This document shows, piece after piece, positions 7,753 to 15,519 of a stretch of 31,354 bases of DNA. Under the pieces are notes generated by a model that was given only the letters and a program-made list of their open reading frames with translations, had not been told where the DNA came from and searched no databases. Source of the stretch: Bacteroidota bacterium (lineage in GTDB: Bacteria > Bacteroidota > Bacteroidia > Chitinophagales > Chitinophagaceae); the NCBI GenBank assembly GCA_023409675.1, contig JAEYRC010000259.1, forward strand, positions 1 to 31,354. Direction: 5' to 3'. A program made the translations under genes and the position numbers. The number at the start of each line of letters is the position of its first letter. Positions within the stretch are counted from its first letter, which is position 1.

Positions 7753-8448
7753 ATGTATACATCCAATTATGCTCACGATTATGCGCAGCCTCCTGTTCAA
7801 AATGTCAGCCAGTTCGAAAGAATAGCTACCATTGTAGTGGGCGGCTTCCTTGTTTATAATGCCCTTAAAAAAATTCATAAAAAACCGCTGCAGAGCTTAT
7901 CGCGGGCTGCCGCGGGTACAGCATTACTTTACCGTGGAGCTACCGGTTATTGTCCGGTTTATGAAAAGCTGGAAATCGATGGAAATAAAACAGAGTCAGT
8001 GAACACGAGGGTTAGTTTCATTGTTAACAAACCCCGGATGGAAGTGTATCAATTCTGGAGAAACCTGGAGAATCTGCCCTTATTTCTCAAGCATATCGAA
8101 AAAGTAGAAGAATATGATTCTACCCGTTCGCATTGGGAAGCCAGGATACCCCATGGTAATCCTTTAGCGCTCAAGTGGGATGCGGAAATTGTAAAAGATG
8201 AACCTGGCGAACTGCTTTCCTGGCAATCTCTTCCCGGTTCTACGATACATAATGCCGGAAAGGTAGAATTTCACGACGCGCTTGGCAAACAGGGAACTGA
8301 AATTAAAGTGATGATCACCTACAGGCCCCCGGCAGGCAATATCGGAACGGGTGTAGCCAGGTTACTGAATCCTGTTTTTGCCAAAATAGTACATGATGAT
8401 ATAATGAATTTCAAAAACTTCGTAGATGCCGGCACCATTACGGTGTAA
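7753..8448 (+). CDS. DUF2892 membrane segment fused to SRPBCC (cyclase/dehydrase-like) domain
   Basis: The 231-residue protein starts best at the ATG at 7753; an upstream in-frame TTG at 7744 is less likely. Residues ~15-75 match the DUF2892/YgaP-type inner-membrane segment: a VSQFERIATIVVGGFL helix, then a second hydrophobic stretch ending in LLYRGATGYCPVY, whose RGxTGxCPxY pattern is the family signature. Residues ~85-225 form an SRPBCC (START-like) domain with FIVNKPRMEVYQFWRNLENLP at its start, a fold that makes a hydrophobic ligand pocket. Such fusions are common as membrane-associated stress or lipid-related proteins, but no function is established here. Its 3' end overlaps the convergent gmhB-like gene by 11 nt. 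Confidence 0.85.
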   Translation: MYTSNYAHDYAQPPVQNVSQFERIATIVVGGFLVYNALKKIHKKPLQSLSRAAAGTALLYRGATGYCPVYEKLEIDGNKTESVNTRVSFIVNKPRMEVYQFWRNLENLPLFLKHIEKVEEYDSTRSHWEARIPHGNPLALKWDAEIVKDEPGELLSWQSLPGSTIHNAGKVEFHDALGKQGTEIKVMITYRPPAGNIGTGVARLLNPVFAKIVHDDIMNFKNFVDAGTITV

Positions 8449-8451
8449 TGG
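8435..8451. repeat. Inverted repeat covering both stop codons of convergent genes
   Basis: CCATTAC (8435-8441), GGT, GTAATGG (8445-8451) is a perfect 7-bp inverted repeat. The TAA stop of the plus-strand SRPBCC gene (8446-8448) and the TAA stop of the minus-strand gmhB-like gene (8438-8440) lie in its two arms. There is no T run, so it is not a classical terminator. Confidence 0.6.
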
Positions 8452-9010
8452 AACGCTGTTCGGCAACTGCCCGGGCGAAATGCAACAGGTCGGGGTAGGC
8501 ATAATCAATTAGCGGATGCGGGGATGTAAATTCGGGCATAGTGGTAAACACATGGACCGTTTGCATCCCCGCATTTTTGCCAAAAGCCATATCACTGAGG
8601 TTGTTGCCCACCATCAGTGCCTGTTTAAGATCAATTTCAGGAAAATCCTCCCTTGCCTGAAATGCCATTCCGGGATTCGGTTTACGATTGGGGTTAGCAT
8701 TGTCGTTTACCGTACAATAATAGATTCTGTCGATGCGTCCCCCGTGTTTCTTCAATTCCTGCAACATTTGTTCATGAATTTTCAGGAGAGCAGCTTCAGT
8801 CATCAGACCACGGCCCACACCGCGTTGATTGGTGACCAGGATGATCCTGGAAAAAATGCCTGAAAGAAGTTGCATTGCTTCATGCACTCCGGGCAGAAAG
8901 TGAAACTCGGAATAATCGTACACATAATCATTTTCCTTTTCCTCATTGATCACACCATCCCGGTCGAGGAATAGGGTCCAGTCAGCATTTATAGCCGGTA
9001 ATGATTTCAT
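8438..9010 (-). CDS. gmhB: D-glycero-D-manno-heptose 1,7-bisphosphate phosphatase-like HAD hydrolase
   Basis: The 190-residue protein is a HAD-IIIA phosphatase. Motif I is FLDRDGVIN (Asp16 nucleophile, Asp18), motif II is VTNQRGVGRG (Thr60), motif III is NRKPNPGM (Lys110) and motif IV is MVGNNLSDM. It should remove the 7-phosphate from heptose 1,7-bisphosphate, between HddA and HddC. Two oddities: the cysteine/histidine zinc site of E. coli-type GmhB is absent (only Cys99 remains there), and the first acidic residue of motif IV is Asn136. Both may be subfamily traits. It is the last gene of the heptose operon, 5 nt after the guanylyltransferase gene. Histidinol-phosphatase-like activity is the alternative, but the context argues for heptose. 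Confidence 0.85.
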   Translation of the reverse strand: MKSLPAINADWTLFLDRDGVINEEKENDYVYDYSEFHFLPGVHEAMQLLSGIFSRIILVTNQRGVGRGLMTEAALLKIHEQMLQELKKHGGRIDRIYYCTVNDNANPNRKPNPGMAFQAREDFPEIDLKQALMVGNNLSDMAFGKNAGMQTVHVFTTMPEFTSPHPLIDYAYPDLLHFARAVAEQRSITP

Positions 9011-9015
9011 ATGTG

Positions 9016-9717
9016 CTATATTATATGTTCCCGTAATTCTGTTTGTGCCCGGGCATAATCTTCCGGAATGCCAATATCAATAAAATAGGCATCGGAGGGA
9101 AATCCAAGCAAATGATGTGCGGTTGGGGATTGCAGATAATCTGTTTCAAAGGAAAATTTTTCCGGCCATTTACGGGAAAGAAAAGTTTCTACATTCAGCA
9201 TATACACACCTCCATTGATAAGGCCTTGCGCATATTGTTTTTTCTCCCGGAAAGCGGTTATACTTCCCCTTTCATCCAGCTCTACCACGCCATAACGATC
9301 GATATTGGTCATTGGTTTAAGGGCAATGGTGCAATCGGCGTTGCCTTTGCGGTGAACGGCATCCAGCGCCGCGACAGATACTCCGAAAAACGTATCCCCG
9401 TTCAGAATTAGTATTTGCGGAACCGTTACTGTTTTCAATGCATAGTGTATGGCACCACCGGTTCCCAGCGGTTCTTTTTCAACAACACATTCAAATGAAT
9501 GATCCGGATAGTTATCCTGCAAAAATTGAGTAACCTGCTCGTGTTTATACCCCAGTGAGAAAACAAAATGACGAATATTTTGTTTCAGGTAAAAGTCAAT
9601 AAGGTATTGGAGGAATGGTTTTCCTGCTACCGGTGCCATGCATTTCGGAGCATCCGCCACCACTGACCGTAGCCGGGTTCCTAAACCACCGGCCAGTATC
9701 AGGGCAGTATCAGTCAT
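9016..9717 (-). CDS. hddC: D-glycero-alpha-D-manno-heptose 1-phosphate guanylyltransferase-type nucleotidyltransferase
   Basis: The 233-residue cytoplasmic enzyme has the sugar-phosphate nucleotidyltransferase fold. ALILAGGLGTRLR (residues 5-17) binds the nucleotide, PKCMAPVAGKP (24-34) carries the catalytic lysine, LNGDTF has the metal-binding Asp108, and a YFIDIGIPEDY block near the C-terminus supplies the second metal ligand. Length fits the short HddC/RmlA-like group without an acyltransferase tail. The specificity (GTP and heptose 1-phosphate) is inferred from sitting between gmhA, hddA and gmhB. Its start overlaps the end of gmhA by 8 nt, indicating coupled translation. Confidence 0.86.
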   Translation of the reverse strand: MTDTALILAGGLGTRLRSVVADAPKCMAPVAGKPFLQYLIDFYLKQNIRHFVFSLGYKHEQVTQFLQDNYPDHSFECVVEKEPLGTGGAIHYALKTVTVPQILILNGDTFFGVSVAALDAVHRKGNADCTIALKPMTNIDRYGVVELDERGSITAFREKKQYAQGLINGGVYMLNVETFLSRKWPEKFSFETDYLQSPTAHHLLGFPSDAYFIDIGIPEDYARAQTELREHII

Positions 9718-10294
9718 GTTCGGAAAAATATTGCTCTTCCACGAGTTGGCAAATGATATGGCCCACCATAATATGCGATTCCTGGATCCTGGGCGTATCC
9801 GCTGAGGGCATATTCAGCAGGAAATCACTGAGGGATTTCATCTTTCCGCCGGCATCACCGGTAAAACCAATGGTTGTAATATTTTTCGCACGTGCAGCTT
9901 CGAACGCCTTTACAATATTGGCCGAATTTCCTGAGGTCGATAAGCCAACCAGAATATCGCCAGGCTGACCGATTCCACGAATGAGTCGGGCATACACTTC
10001 ATCATAGCTGTAATCGTTAGCAACCGCTGTCAGATAGGAGGTATTACAATGCAGGGCTTCGGCAGGCAACGCCTCCCGATCAGTATAAAACCGCCCGGAA
10101 AATTCTGCGGCCAGGTGCTGCGCATCGGCTGCGCTACCCCCATTTCCACAAAAATAGATCCGATTGCCCGACTTCAGAGCGGCGACCATATGTTTTACAA
10201 TGGAACCGATTTGCGACAGCATTTGTTCATCCTGTAAAAGATGTTGTTTTACGGCTATTGAAGAAGCTATTATGTCGCTAATTTGTTTATTCAT
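9710..10294 (-). CDS. gmhA: Sedoheptulose 7-phosphate isomerase (phosphoheptose isomerase)
   Basis: This SIS-domain enzyme makes D-glycero-D-manno-heptose 7-phosphate from sedoheptulose 7-phosphate, the committed step to ADP- or GDP-heptose. The 194-residue protein shows YFCGNGGSAADAQHLAAEF (residues 47-65, including His60 and Glu64), the second phosphate-binding block GLSTSGNSANI (118-127), and QESHIMVGHI (171-180) with the catalytic His at 179. Length and motifs are those of complete GmhA enzymes. It lies 18 nt after the kinase gene in the operon and overlaps the guanylyltransferase gene. Confidence 0.94.
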   Translation of the reverse strand: MNKQISDIIASSIAVKQHLLQDEQMLSQIGSIVKHMVAALKSGNRIYFCGNGGSAADAQHLAAEFSGRFYTDREALPAEALHCNTSYLTAVANDYSYDEVYARLIRGIGQPGDILVGLSTSGNSANIVKAFEAARAKNITTIGFTGDAGGKMKSLSDFLLNMPSADTPRIQESHIMVGHIICQLVEEQYFSEHD

Positions 10295-10312
10295 GAAAGC
10301 TTTTCTTTAAGA

Positions 10313-11335
10313 TCAAATTGTCCAGGTGGATAATCCATGGTCCACAAACTGGTAGTGATTACAGGTGCCACCAAAGGCTGCCAGCGTCTCAATTACGGCA
10401 TATTTAGTATTCTCAGGGCAGTAGAATATCATAAATCCACCTCCGCCCGCGCCACTGATTTTACCACCGGAGGCACCCGCTTTCCTTGCCGCAAGATAAA
10501 TATCTTCCATCAGTGAATTGGAGATTCCTTCTGCCATTTTTCGTTTTTGAGAAAATCCAAAATCGAGTATCTCACCAATAGCATTCACCTGGCCCGTTAG
10601 CAGCGCTTCTTTCATCATCTGTGCCTGTTGTTTAAGCTGATGCATCGCTTCGATAGAGGAAGCCTGCTTATTAACCACATTCCGCTGCTGCTTTTCAATA
10701 ATGGTTGCTGACGCGCGGTTGGTAGCGGTATAATAAAGTACAAGGTTGTTCTCCAATTCAAACAGATATTCCTGCTTAATGCGCAGGGGATTAACGATCA
10801 CTTTTTCGTCAGCAAAAAATTCCATGAAATTCACTCCGCCGAAAGTAGCAGCATACTGGTCCTGCCGGCCGCCGGCCATTTTCAGGTGATTGCGTTCAAC
10901 ATCAAATGCCAGTCTGGCTATATCATATTCTCCAAGAGGAAGCCGCAGCATCTCCGCAAAAGCGCCGATAATTGCAACAACCAGAGTAGATGACGTGCCC
11001 AGTCCTGAACCGGCAGGCGCATCAACAAAAGTGGATAAACGAAAACCGGTTTTAGGAAATGGAAATTTAGCCTGGATGGCATTATATACCCCTTTGTGCA
11101 GGTCTAAGCTACCGTTTATGGGCAATTGACTGCTCCAGTTGTATTGCTGAAGCTCTTTCCGGTCCATAGCATGAAAAATAATTTCCTCTCCTTCGAGGCG
11201 TTCCAGGGTGGCATGGGCATACAGTGAAACCGTGGCATTGAGAATTGCCCCTCCATAGAGGTCGCAGTAGGGGCTGACATCCGTACCACCACCGGCCAGG
11301 CCTATCCGTAATGGAGCTTTACTTCTGTATAGCAT
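10313..11335 (-). CDS. hddA: D-glycero-alpha-D-manno-heptose 7-phosphate kinase (GHMP family)
   Basis: The 340-residue protein is a GHMP-superfamily sugar kinase. RSKAPLRIGLAGGGTDV at the N-terminus is typical of HddA/FKP-type sugar kinases. The ATP-binding motif is PAGSGLGTSS (residues 107-116), and the C-terminal GHMP motif is KISGAGGGGFMIFY. It should phosphorylate heptose 7-phosphate at the anomeric carbon in the alpha configuration. This is the step that separates the GDP-heptose route from the ADP-heptose route, which uses HldE; no hldE gene is visible here. Presence beside gmhA, hddC and gmhB supports the assignment over other GHMP kinases. Confidence 0.9.
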   Translation of the reverse strand: MLYRSKAPLRIGLAGGGTDVSPYCDLYGGAILNATVSLYAHATLERLEGEEIIFHAMDRKELQQYNWSSQLPINGSLDLHKGVYNAIQAKFPFPKTGFRLSTFVDAPAGSGLGTSSTLVVAIIGAFAEMLRLPLGEYDIARLAFDVERNHLKMAGGRQDQYAATFGGVNFMEFFADEKVIVNPLRIKQEYLFELENNLVLYYTATNRASATIIEKQQRNVVNKQASSIEAMHQLKQQAQMMKEALLTGQVNAIGEILDFGFSQKRKMAEGISNSLMEDIYLAARKAGASGGKISGAGGGGFMIFYCPENTKYAVIETLAAFGGTCNHYQFVDHGLSTWTI

Positions 11336-11358
11336 TTCCGTTAATTATTTTAAATCCT

Positions 11359-12513
11359 TCATTTCAGGTTCACCTGTTCGGCCAGGCTGGTTACAGCTTC
11401 CACGAGCTTGGTCCAGGAATACCCGGCTTTTTCCCTGCGAAGGTGAGTAATAAAAAACTGTTCACCTAACTCAAAATACCGGATAATGGCATCAGCCAGT
11501 GATGCAGGATCAATATCGGCCACCAGCCCCGATTTTTCATGGGGCACCATAACCGGAAGATTGCCGGCACGGGTAACGATCATGGGCTTTTCAAAATGAT
11601 AAGCCAGGGGAGTGACACCACTTTGCGTCGCGGTACGATAGGGCTGAACAACAACATCAGCAGCGCATAAATAATACCGAACTTCCTGATCCGGGATGAA
11701 GTGGTTATGCAGAATGATAACATCCTCCAGTTCGAATTGACGGATCTGATCCAGGTAGGGCTGCTCATTTTCATAAAATTCGCCCGCGATCAGCAGGCGG
11801 GGTAAAGTGGTGCCGGCAGCGGTATAATGTTTTTTAACCAGGGCCATCGCTTCCAGTAACAGGTCGAGGCCTTTATAGCGGCGTATAAAACCAAAAAAGA
11901 GCAGCAGTTTTCCATTCGAATCCAGTTTAAGGTATGCTCTTGCATCTGATCTTGAAACCGAATCGCCAAAATTATCATACAGTGGATGCACAACCTGCAC
12001 TGCCGGCTTAACGGGCTCGAATAGCCGAAGATCATGCATGACCTTATCACTCATGGTGATAAATGCATGACAGGAAGAGAGAAAATACCGGGTGAAGGCG
12101 CTATCTCCTGGCCGTTTTTCATGCGGAATAACGTTATCGGTAAGCGCAATAATGACGGTATGTTTGTTTTTCCGGACAAAACGCAGAATTGTTCCCAAAG
12201 CCGGTCCCATAAACGGAAGCCAGAACCGAACAAGAATAATATCCGGTTGCAGTTTTTTCAATTCACGGCCAACAGCAAACCAATTGAGCGGGTTGATAGA
12301 ATTAATTCGTGTTTTAATAGTTAGCTGTGTTGGCGCTGGTCCATCGGAATACTGGCTTTTCCCGGGAAATAAAAAGCCAGGGTATTGCAAAGAAAAAGAG
12401 TAGAGGATGGCCTCATGACCTTCCGTTGCGAATGCGCGTGCAAAGCGTTCATTGAACGTTGCCAGTCCGCCGCGTAACGGGTAAGCCGGTCCGATTATGA
12501 CGATCTTTTTCAT
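11359..12513 (-). CDS. Glycosyltransferase family 4-like protein
   Basis: The 384-residue protein has the two-lobe GT-B layout. The N-terminus MKKIVIIGPAYPLRGGLATF has the glycine-rich acceptor-side loop. The C-terminal lobe has LLFFGFIRRYKGLDLLLEAM (nucleotide-sugar binding region) and DVVVQPYRTATQSGVTPLAY, which replaces the common EGFGL-type ExxxxxxxE region. No signal peptide or transmembrane segment is seen, so it is a cytoplasmic or membrane-associated enzyme. It is 23 nt upstream of hddA in the same operon, so transfer of heptose from the GDP-heptose made by the next four genes is a reasonable inference; the acceptor is unknown. Confidence 0.85.
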   Translation of the reverse strand: MKKIVIIGPAYPLRGGLATFNERFARAFATEGHEAILYSFSLQYPGFLFPGKSQYSDGPAPTQLTIKTRINSINPLNWFAVGRELKKLQPDIILVRFWLPFMGPALGTILRFVRKNKHTVIIALTDNVIPHEKRPGDSAFTRYFLSSCHAFITMSDKVMHDLRLFEPVKPAVQVVHPLYDNFGDSVSRSDARAYLKLDSNGKLLLFFGFIRRYKGLDLLLEAMALVKKHYTAAGTTLPRLLIAGEFYENEQPYLDQIRQFELEDVIILHNHFIPDQEVRYYLCAADVVVQPYRTATQSGVTPLAYHFEKPMIVTRAGNLPVMVPHEKSGLVADIDPASLADAIIRYFELGEQFFITHLRREKAGYSWTKLVEAVTSLAEQVNLK

Positions 12514-12527
12514 ATTCCTCCGGGCGT

Positions 12528-13496
12528 TCAGGCCTTTGATATTTTACCGGATTCCGGTTCAATGCCCACGGTTTGTTCTACAAGATAAAAGTTACGGTTT
12601 ACGCCATTACGGGCAATCAGTTCGGCCAGAAAACCCGTAACAAAGAGTTGAGTTCCGATGATCATGGCCAGGATAGCAAAGAAGAAGAGCGGTCGCTGGG
12701 TAAGCCCGGTTTTATCAAAAAAGAATTTTGAAATGGTCAGGTAGAGGAAAACGGTTAAGCCGAAGATAAAAGATATGGTTCCCCATGTACCGAAAAAATG
12801 CATTGGCTTTTTACCGAATTTTCCCACAAACAGGATGGAGGCCAAATCGAGAAAGCCATTTACAAAACGTTCGATACCAAATTTGGATTTTCCATATTGA
12901 CGGGGCCGGTGTTCTACCACTTTCTCTCCGATTCGCTTATACCCCGACCATTTGGCAATAAGGGGGATGTAGCGGTGCATTTCACCATACACTTCAATAT
13001 TTTTTACTACCGGATTTCTATAGGCTTTCAGGCCGCAATTGAAATCATGCAGCTCGATCTTTGAAACCTTCGCGGTAACCCAGTTGAAAAATTTTGATGG
13101 AATGGTTTTACTCAGCGGATCATGACGTCTTTTTTTCCAGCCGCTTACCAGGTCGTACCGTTCTTCCAGGATCATGCGGCGCAATTCGGGGATCTCATCC
13201 GGACTGTCCTGCATATCGGCATCCATGGTAATAACCACTTCTCCGGATGCCAGTTTGAAGCCTTCGCTGAGTGCCGCGGATTTACCGTAATTACGTTGAA
13301 ACCTTAGTCCTTTGATATTTGAATTCATTCCCGCCAATTGTTCAATCACCTCCCATGACCGATCATCACTGCCATCATCAACAAGAATGATCTCATAGCT
13401 CAGGTTGTTATCATCTGCAACACGTTGAATCCAACGGCATAATTCGGGAAGCGATTCTTCCTCATTAAACAATGGTACGACAACAGATAACTGCAT
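12528..13496 (-). CDS. Family 2 glycosyltransferase with C-terminal membrane anchor (polyprenyl-phosphate type)
   Basis: The 322-residue protein opens with SVVVPLFNEEESLPEL and ILVDDGSDD, then MDADMQDSPDEIPEL with the metal-binding DxD (residues 92-94). Its C-terminal part (about 235-300) has two long hydrophobic segments. This is the layout of DPM1/GtrB-like enzymes that transfer a sugar from a nucleotide sugar onto a polyprenyl phosphate at the cytoplasmic membrane. The lipid-linked sugar then serves as donor on the outer side. It sits between a DUF4199 membrane protein (start immediately adjacent) and the GT4 gene, consistent with surface glycan synthesis. Donor sugar is unknown. Confidence 0.9.
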   Translation of the reverse strand: MQLSVVVPLFNEEESLPELCRWIQRVADDNNLSYEIILVDDGSDDRSWEVIEQLAGMNSNIKGLRFQRNYGKSAALSEGFKLASGEVVITMDADMQDSPDEIPELRRMILEERYDLVSGWKKRRHDPLSKTIPSKFFNWVTAKVSKIELHDFNCGLKAYRNPVVKNIEVYGEMHRYIPLIAKWSGYKRIGEKVVEHRPRQYGKSKFGIERFVNGFLDLASILFVGKFGKKPMHFFGTWGTISFIFGLTVFLYLTISKFFFDKTGLTQRPLFFFAILAMIIGTQLFVTGFLAELIARNGVNRNFYLVEQTVGIEPESGKISKA

Positions 13497-14042
13497 TTAT
13501 GCCGGATTATTAAACGAATTATCAAAGGCTGGTCTGCTTCGTTTGATGATAGCCGAGATAATCAGGGAAATGATAAAAAATATAATACACATAACGCCAT
13601 AGCCCAAAAGCTGATTACCGATGGAATATGAATTGGTATTGCTTGCACCCGCGATGGTTTGTTCAATGGTATCTTCAGAGGCACCGAAATTCCGGAGCAT
13701 TTCTTCAGTTTTTTCCATGGTTCGCTGTGTTAAGGCCTCGCGGAAAGAAACATCGATATAATTGAATAGCACATAGCTAAAAAGCGTTTGGAGCAGGAAG
13801 CCCAGGGCAAATACAGTAAAAGTAACTTTAAGCGCCTGGGAAAATTCAAGATAGCCACCATTCACCTTGCGTTGTTTCAATCCTGCCAATACAGCGAAGG
13901 TGATGATGATAACATAACCCAGCCATGCCGCTGGACTAAGGAATGCTTCAATGCCGCCCAGGTACATCAATACCAGGAAAACGACAAGCGCAAGGCCTGC
14001 CATAAGGCCATAGGACATACCAATATTTGATTTCTTTTCCAT
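13497..14042 (-). CDS. DUF4199 domain membrane protein
   Basis: The 181-residue protein has four predicted transmembrane segments: about residues 10-28 and 33-52 near the N-terminus, 70-95, and 148-168. A polar, acidic stretch of ~40 residues (FREALTQRTMEKTEEML) lies between the third and fourth. The pattern and the GGYLEFSQALKVTF block match DUF4199, a Bacteroidota inner-membrane family without known function. In Bacteroidota genomes it often precedes the DPM1-like glycosyltransferase, as here with no intergenic base, suggesting a functional pair in lipid-linked sugar metabolism. That link is inference. Confidence 0.85.
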   Translation of the reverse strand: MEKKSNIGMSYGLMAGLALVVFLVLMYLGGIEAFLSPAAWLGYVIIITFAVLAGLKQRKVNGGYLEFSQALKVTFTVFALGFLLQTLFSYVLFNYIDVSFREALTQRTMEKTEEMLRNFGASEDTIEQTIAGASNTNSYSIGNQLLGYGVMCIIFFIISLIISAIIKRSRPAFDNSFNNPA

Positions 14043-14058
14043 AAAAACGGTTTAATTC

Positions 14059-15327
14059 TTATTGATGGGTTAAAAATACTTTATCTGAATTGATAATCCC
14101 TATAATACGGCCCTTTAAATCTAATCCGGTGAAGGCGGAATTGACTGAACGTGATTTGAATGTTTTAGGATCCACCTGCTGTTGTGCTTCCGGATTAAAA
14201 AGAGTTATACGGGCTTCGGCCCCGATATTCATTGAAACAGGTGGAAGGCCGAAAATTTTTCGTGGGTTTGTACTGAGTAATTCAATGCAGCGGTCCAGGG
14301 ATAGCTGCGGCAATGCCGTTTGTAATGCAGCAAAAGTTGTTTCCAGTCCGGTCATGCCGAATTTGGCATATTCAAATTCAACAATTTTACTGTCGTATTC
14401 GTGAGGCATATGGTGTGAGGCGATACAATCAATGGTTCCATCCAGTACAGCATCACGTAAAAACTGCCGATCAGATGGTGTACGCAGGGGAGGGTATACC
14501 TTCAGGTTAGTATCATAATGCATCAGATCTTCATCACTGAAGAACAGGTGATAGGGAGTAACAGAACAGGTAATATCCAGTCCGCTTTCTTTTGCCCGGC
14601 GAATGTATTCAAGGGATTTGGGCGAAGTGATACCCGAAAAATGAAATCGCGACCCGGTATACCGAACGAGCTTGATATCCCGTGCAACCAGAATTTCTTC
14701 GGCCATCATGGGTTTACCCGGAAGGCCAAGGGTAGTGGACACCACGCCTTCATGCATCAATCCATGTGTGCCTATGCTGCGGTCATCCGGAATCTGGATT
14801 ACAATTCCATGCACCGCTTTCAGGTATTGAAGCGCCTTTAGTAATACTCCGGCAGATTGAAGGGGATGAAGACCATCGCTGAAAGCAATAGCACCACTGG
14901 CGTGCATATCATACATTTCGGAAAGATCTTTTCCTTCAGCATTTTTGGTAATTGCTCCGATGGGGTAAACCGATACTGGTCCAGATGCGGATTTCCCCCT
15001 TATATATTCCACCTGTGCTTTGGAGTCTACAACGGGTTTTGTATTGGGAATGACAAATACATCGGTGTATCCTCCGGCAGCAGCAGCGGCGGCACCGGTT
15101 TCCAGGGTTTCTTTGAATTCATATCCGGGATCGCCGAAATTCGAAAAAACATCTACCCAACCTGGTGATACGCATAACTGATCTGAGGCGATAGTTTTAT
15201 CGGCAGAATTGTTGAGTTGAGCGCTTATTTCAGTGATTCGTCCATTTTCTACCAGGATATCCTGTGTGCTGTTATGATAAGGGGAATTAGCATCGATGAT
15301 CCGGGCTTGTTGAATTAGAATCTTCAT
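14059..15327 (-). CDS. Dihydroorotase-like amidohydrolase, probably non-catalytic
   Basis: The 422-residue protein has the complete dihydroorotase (PyrC type I) layout: a small beta domain, a TIM barrel, and a C-terminal return to the beta domain (INIGAEARITLFNPE). The metal-site signature is degenerate. The usual DxHxHFREPG is DVFSNFGDPG (59-68), so both histidines and the substrate-binding arginine are lost. The HCED region is IPDD. The late DHAPH aspartate is His305 in SHHMPH. Only His229 of the metal ligands is kept. Similar degenerate copies exist in other Bacteroidota and resemble the non-catalytic PyrC' that supports aspartate transcarbamoylase in Pseudomonas. It leads the heptose operon, 16 nt before DUF4199. 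Confidence 0.87.
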   Translation of the reverse strand: MKILIQQARIIDANSPYHNSTQDILVENGRITEISAQLNNSADKTIASDQLCVSPGWVDVFSNFGDPGYEFKETLETGAAAAAAGGYTDVFVIPNTKPVVDSKAQVEYIRGKSASGPVSVYPIGAITKNAEGKDLSEMYDMHASGAIAFSDGLHPLQSAGVLLKALQYLKAVHGIVIQIPDDRSIGTHGLMHEGVVSTTLGLPGKPMMAEEILVARDIKLVRYTGSRFHFSGITSPKSLEYIRRAKESGLDITCSVTPYHLFFSDEDLMHYDTNLKVYPPLRTPSDRQFLRDAVLDGTIDCIASHHMPHEYDSKIVEFEYAKFGMTGLETTFAALQTALPQLSLDRCIELLSTNPRKIFGLPPVSMNIGAEARITLFNPEAQQQVDPKTFKSRSVNSAFTGLDLKGRIIGIINSDKVFLTHQ

Positions 15328-15335
15328 GTAGAAAA

Positions 15336-15343
15336 AGTTACGC
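15336..15343 (-). promoter_or_regulatory. Weak -7 candidate of the dihydroorotase/heptose operon
   Basis: On the minus strand TATCTTCG, one mismatch from TAnnTTTG, lies near 15336-15343, about 10-15 nt before the start codon at 15327. It is the only candidate in the 78 nt between this operon and the tRNA gene, and would imply a very short leader. A -33 box is not clear. Confidence 0.25.
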
Positions 15344-15377
15344 GAAGATAACAGTTTTTATCAATTGAAATATGTTG

Positions 15378-15385
15378 TACATTTG
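15378..15385 (+). promoter_or_regulatory. -7 box of tRNA-Pro
   Basis: TACATTTG matches TAnnTTTG exactly and lies 20 nt before the tRNA 5' end, giving a short 5' leader for RNase P processing. Confidence 0.5.
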
Positions 15386-15405
15386 CAACCCCTTTTAACC
15401 GGTTT

Positions 15406-15479
15406 CGGGACGTAGCGCAGCCCGGTAGCGCACTTGCATGGGGTGCAAGGGGTCGCTGGTTCGAATCCAGTCGTCCCGA
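15406..15479 (+). tRNA. tRNA-Pro (anticodon GGG)
   Basis: The 74-nt cloverleaf is complete. The acceptor stem is CGGGACG with CGTCCCG, the D stem GCGC/GCGC, the anticodon stem CTTGC/GCAAG with loop ATGGGGT (anticodon GGG, reading CCC and CCU), the variable loop GGGTC, and the T arm GCTGG-TTCGAAT-CCAGT. The discriminator is A, and CCA is not encoded. It is followed directly by a strong terminator, so it is transcribed alone. Confidence 0.96.
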
Positions 15480-15484
15480 CAATG

Positions 15485-15519
15485 AGGACAGGTCATTTAT
15501 TAATGACTTGTCCTTTTTT
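15485..15519 (+). terminator. Strong intrinsic terminator of tRNA-Pro
   Basis: AGGACAGGTCATT (15485-15497) pairs over 13 bp (one G-U) with AATGACTTGTCCT (15502-15514) around a 4-nt loop, followed by six T. Confidence 0.92.
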
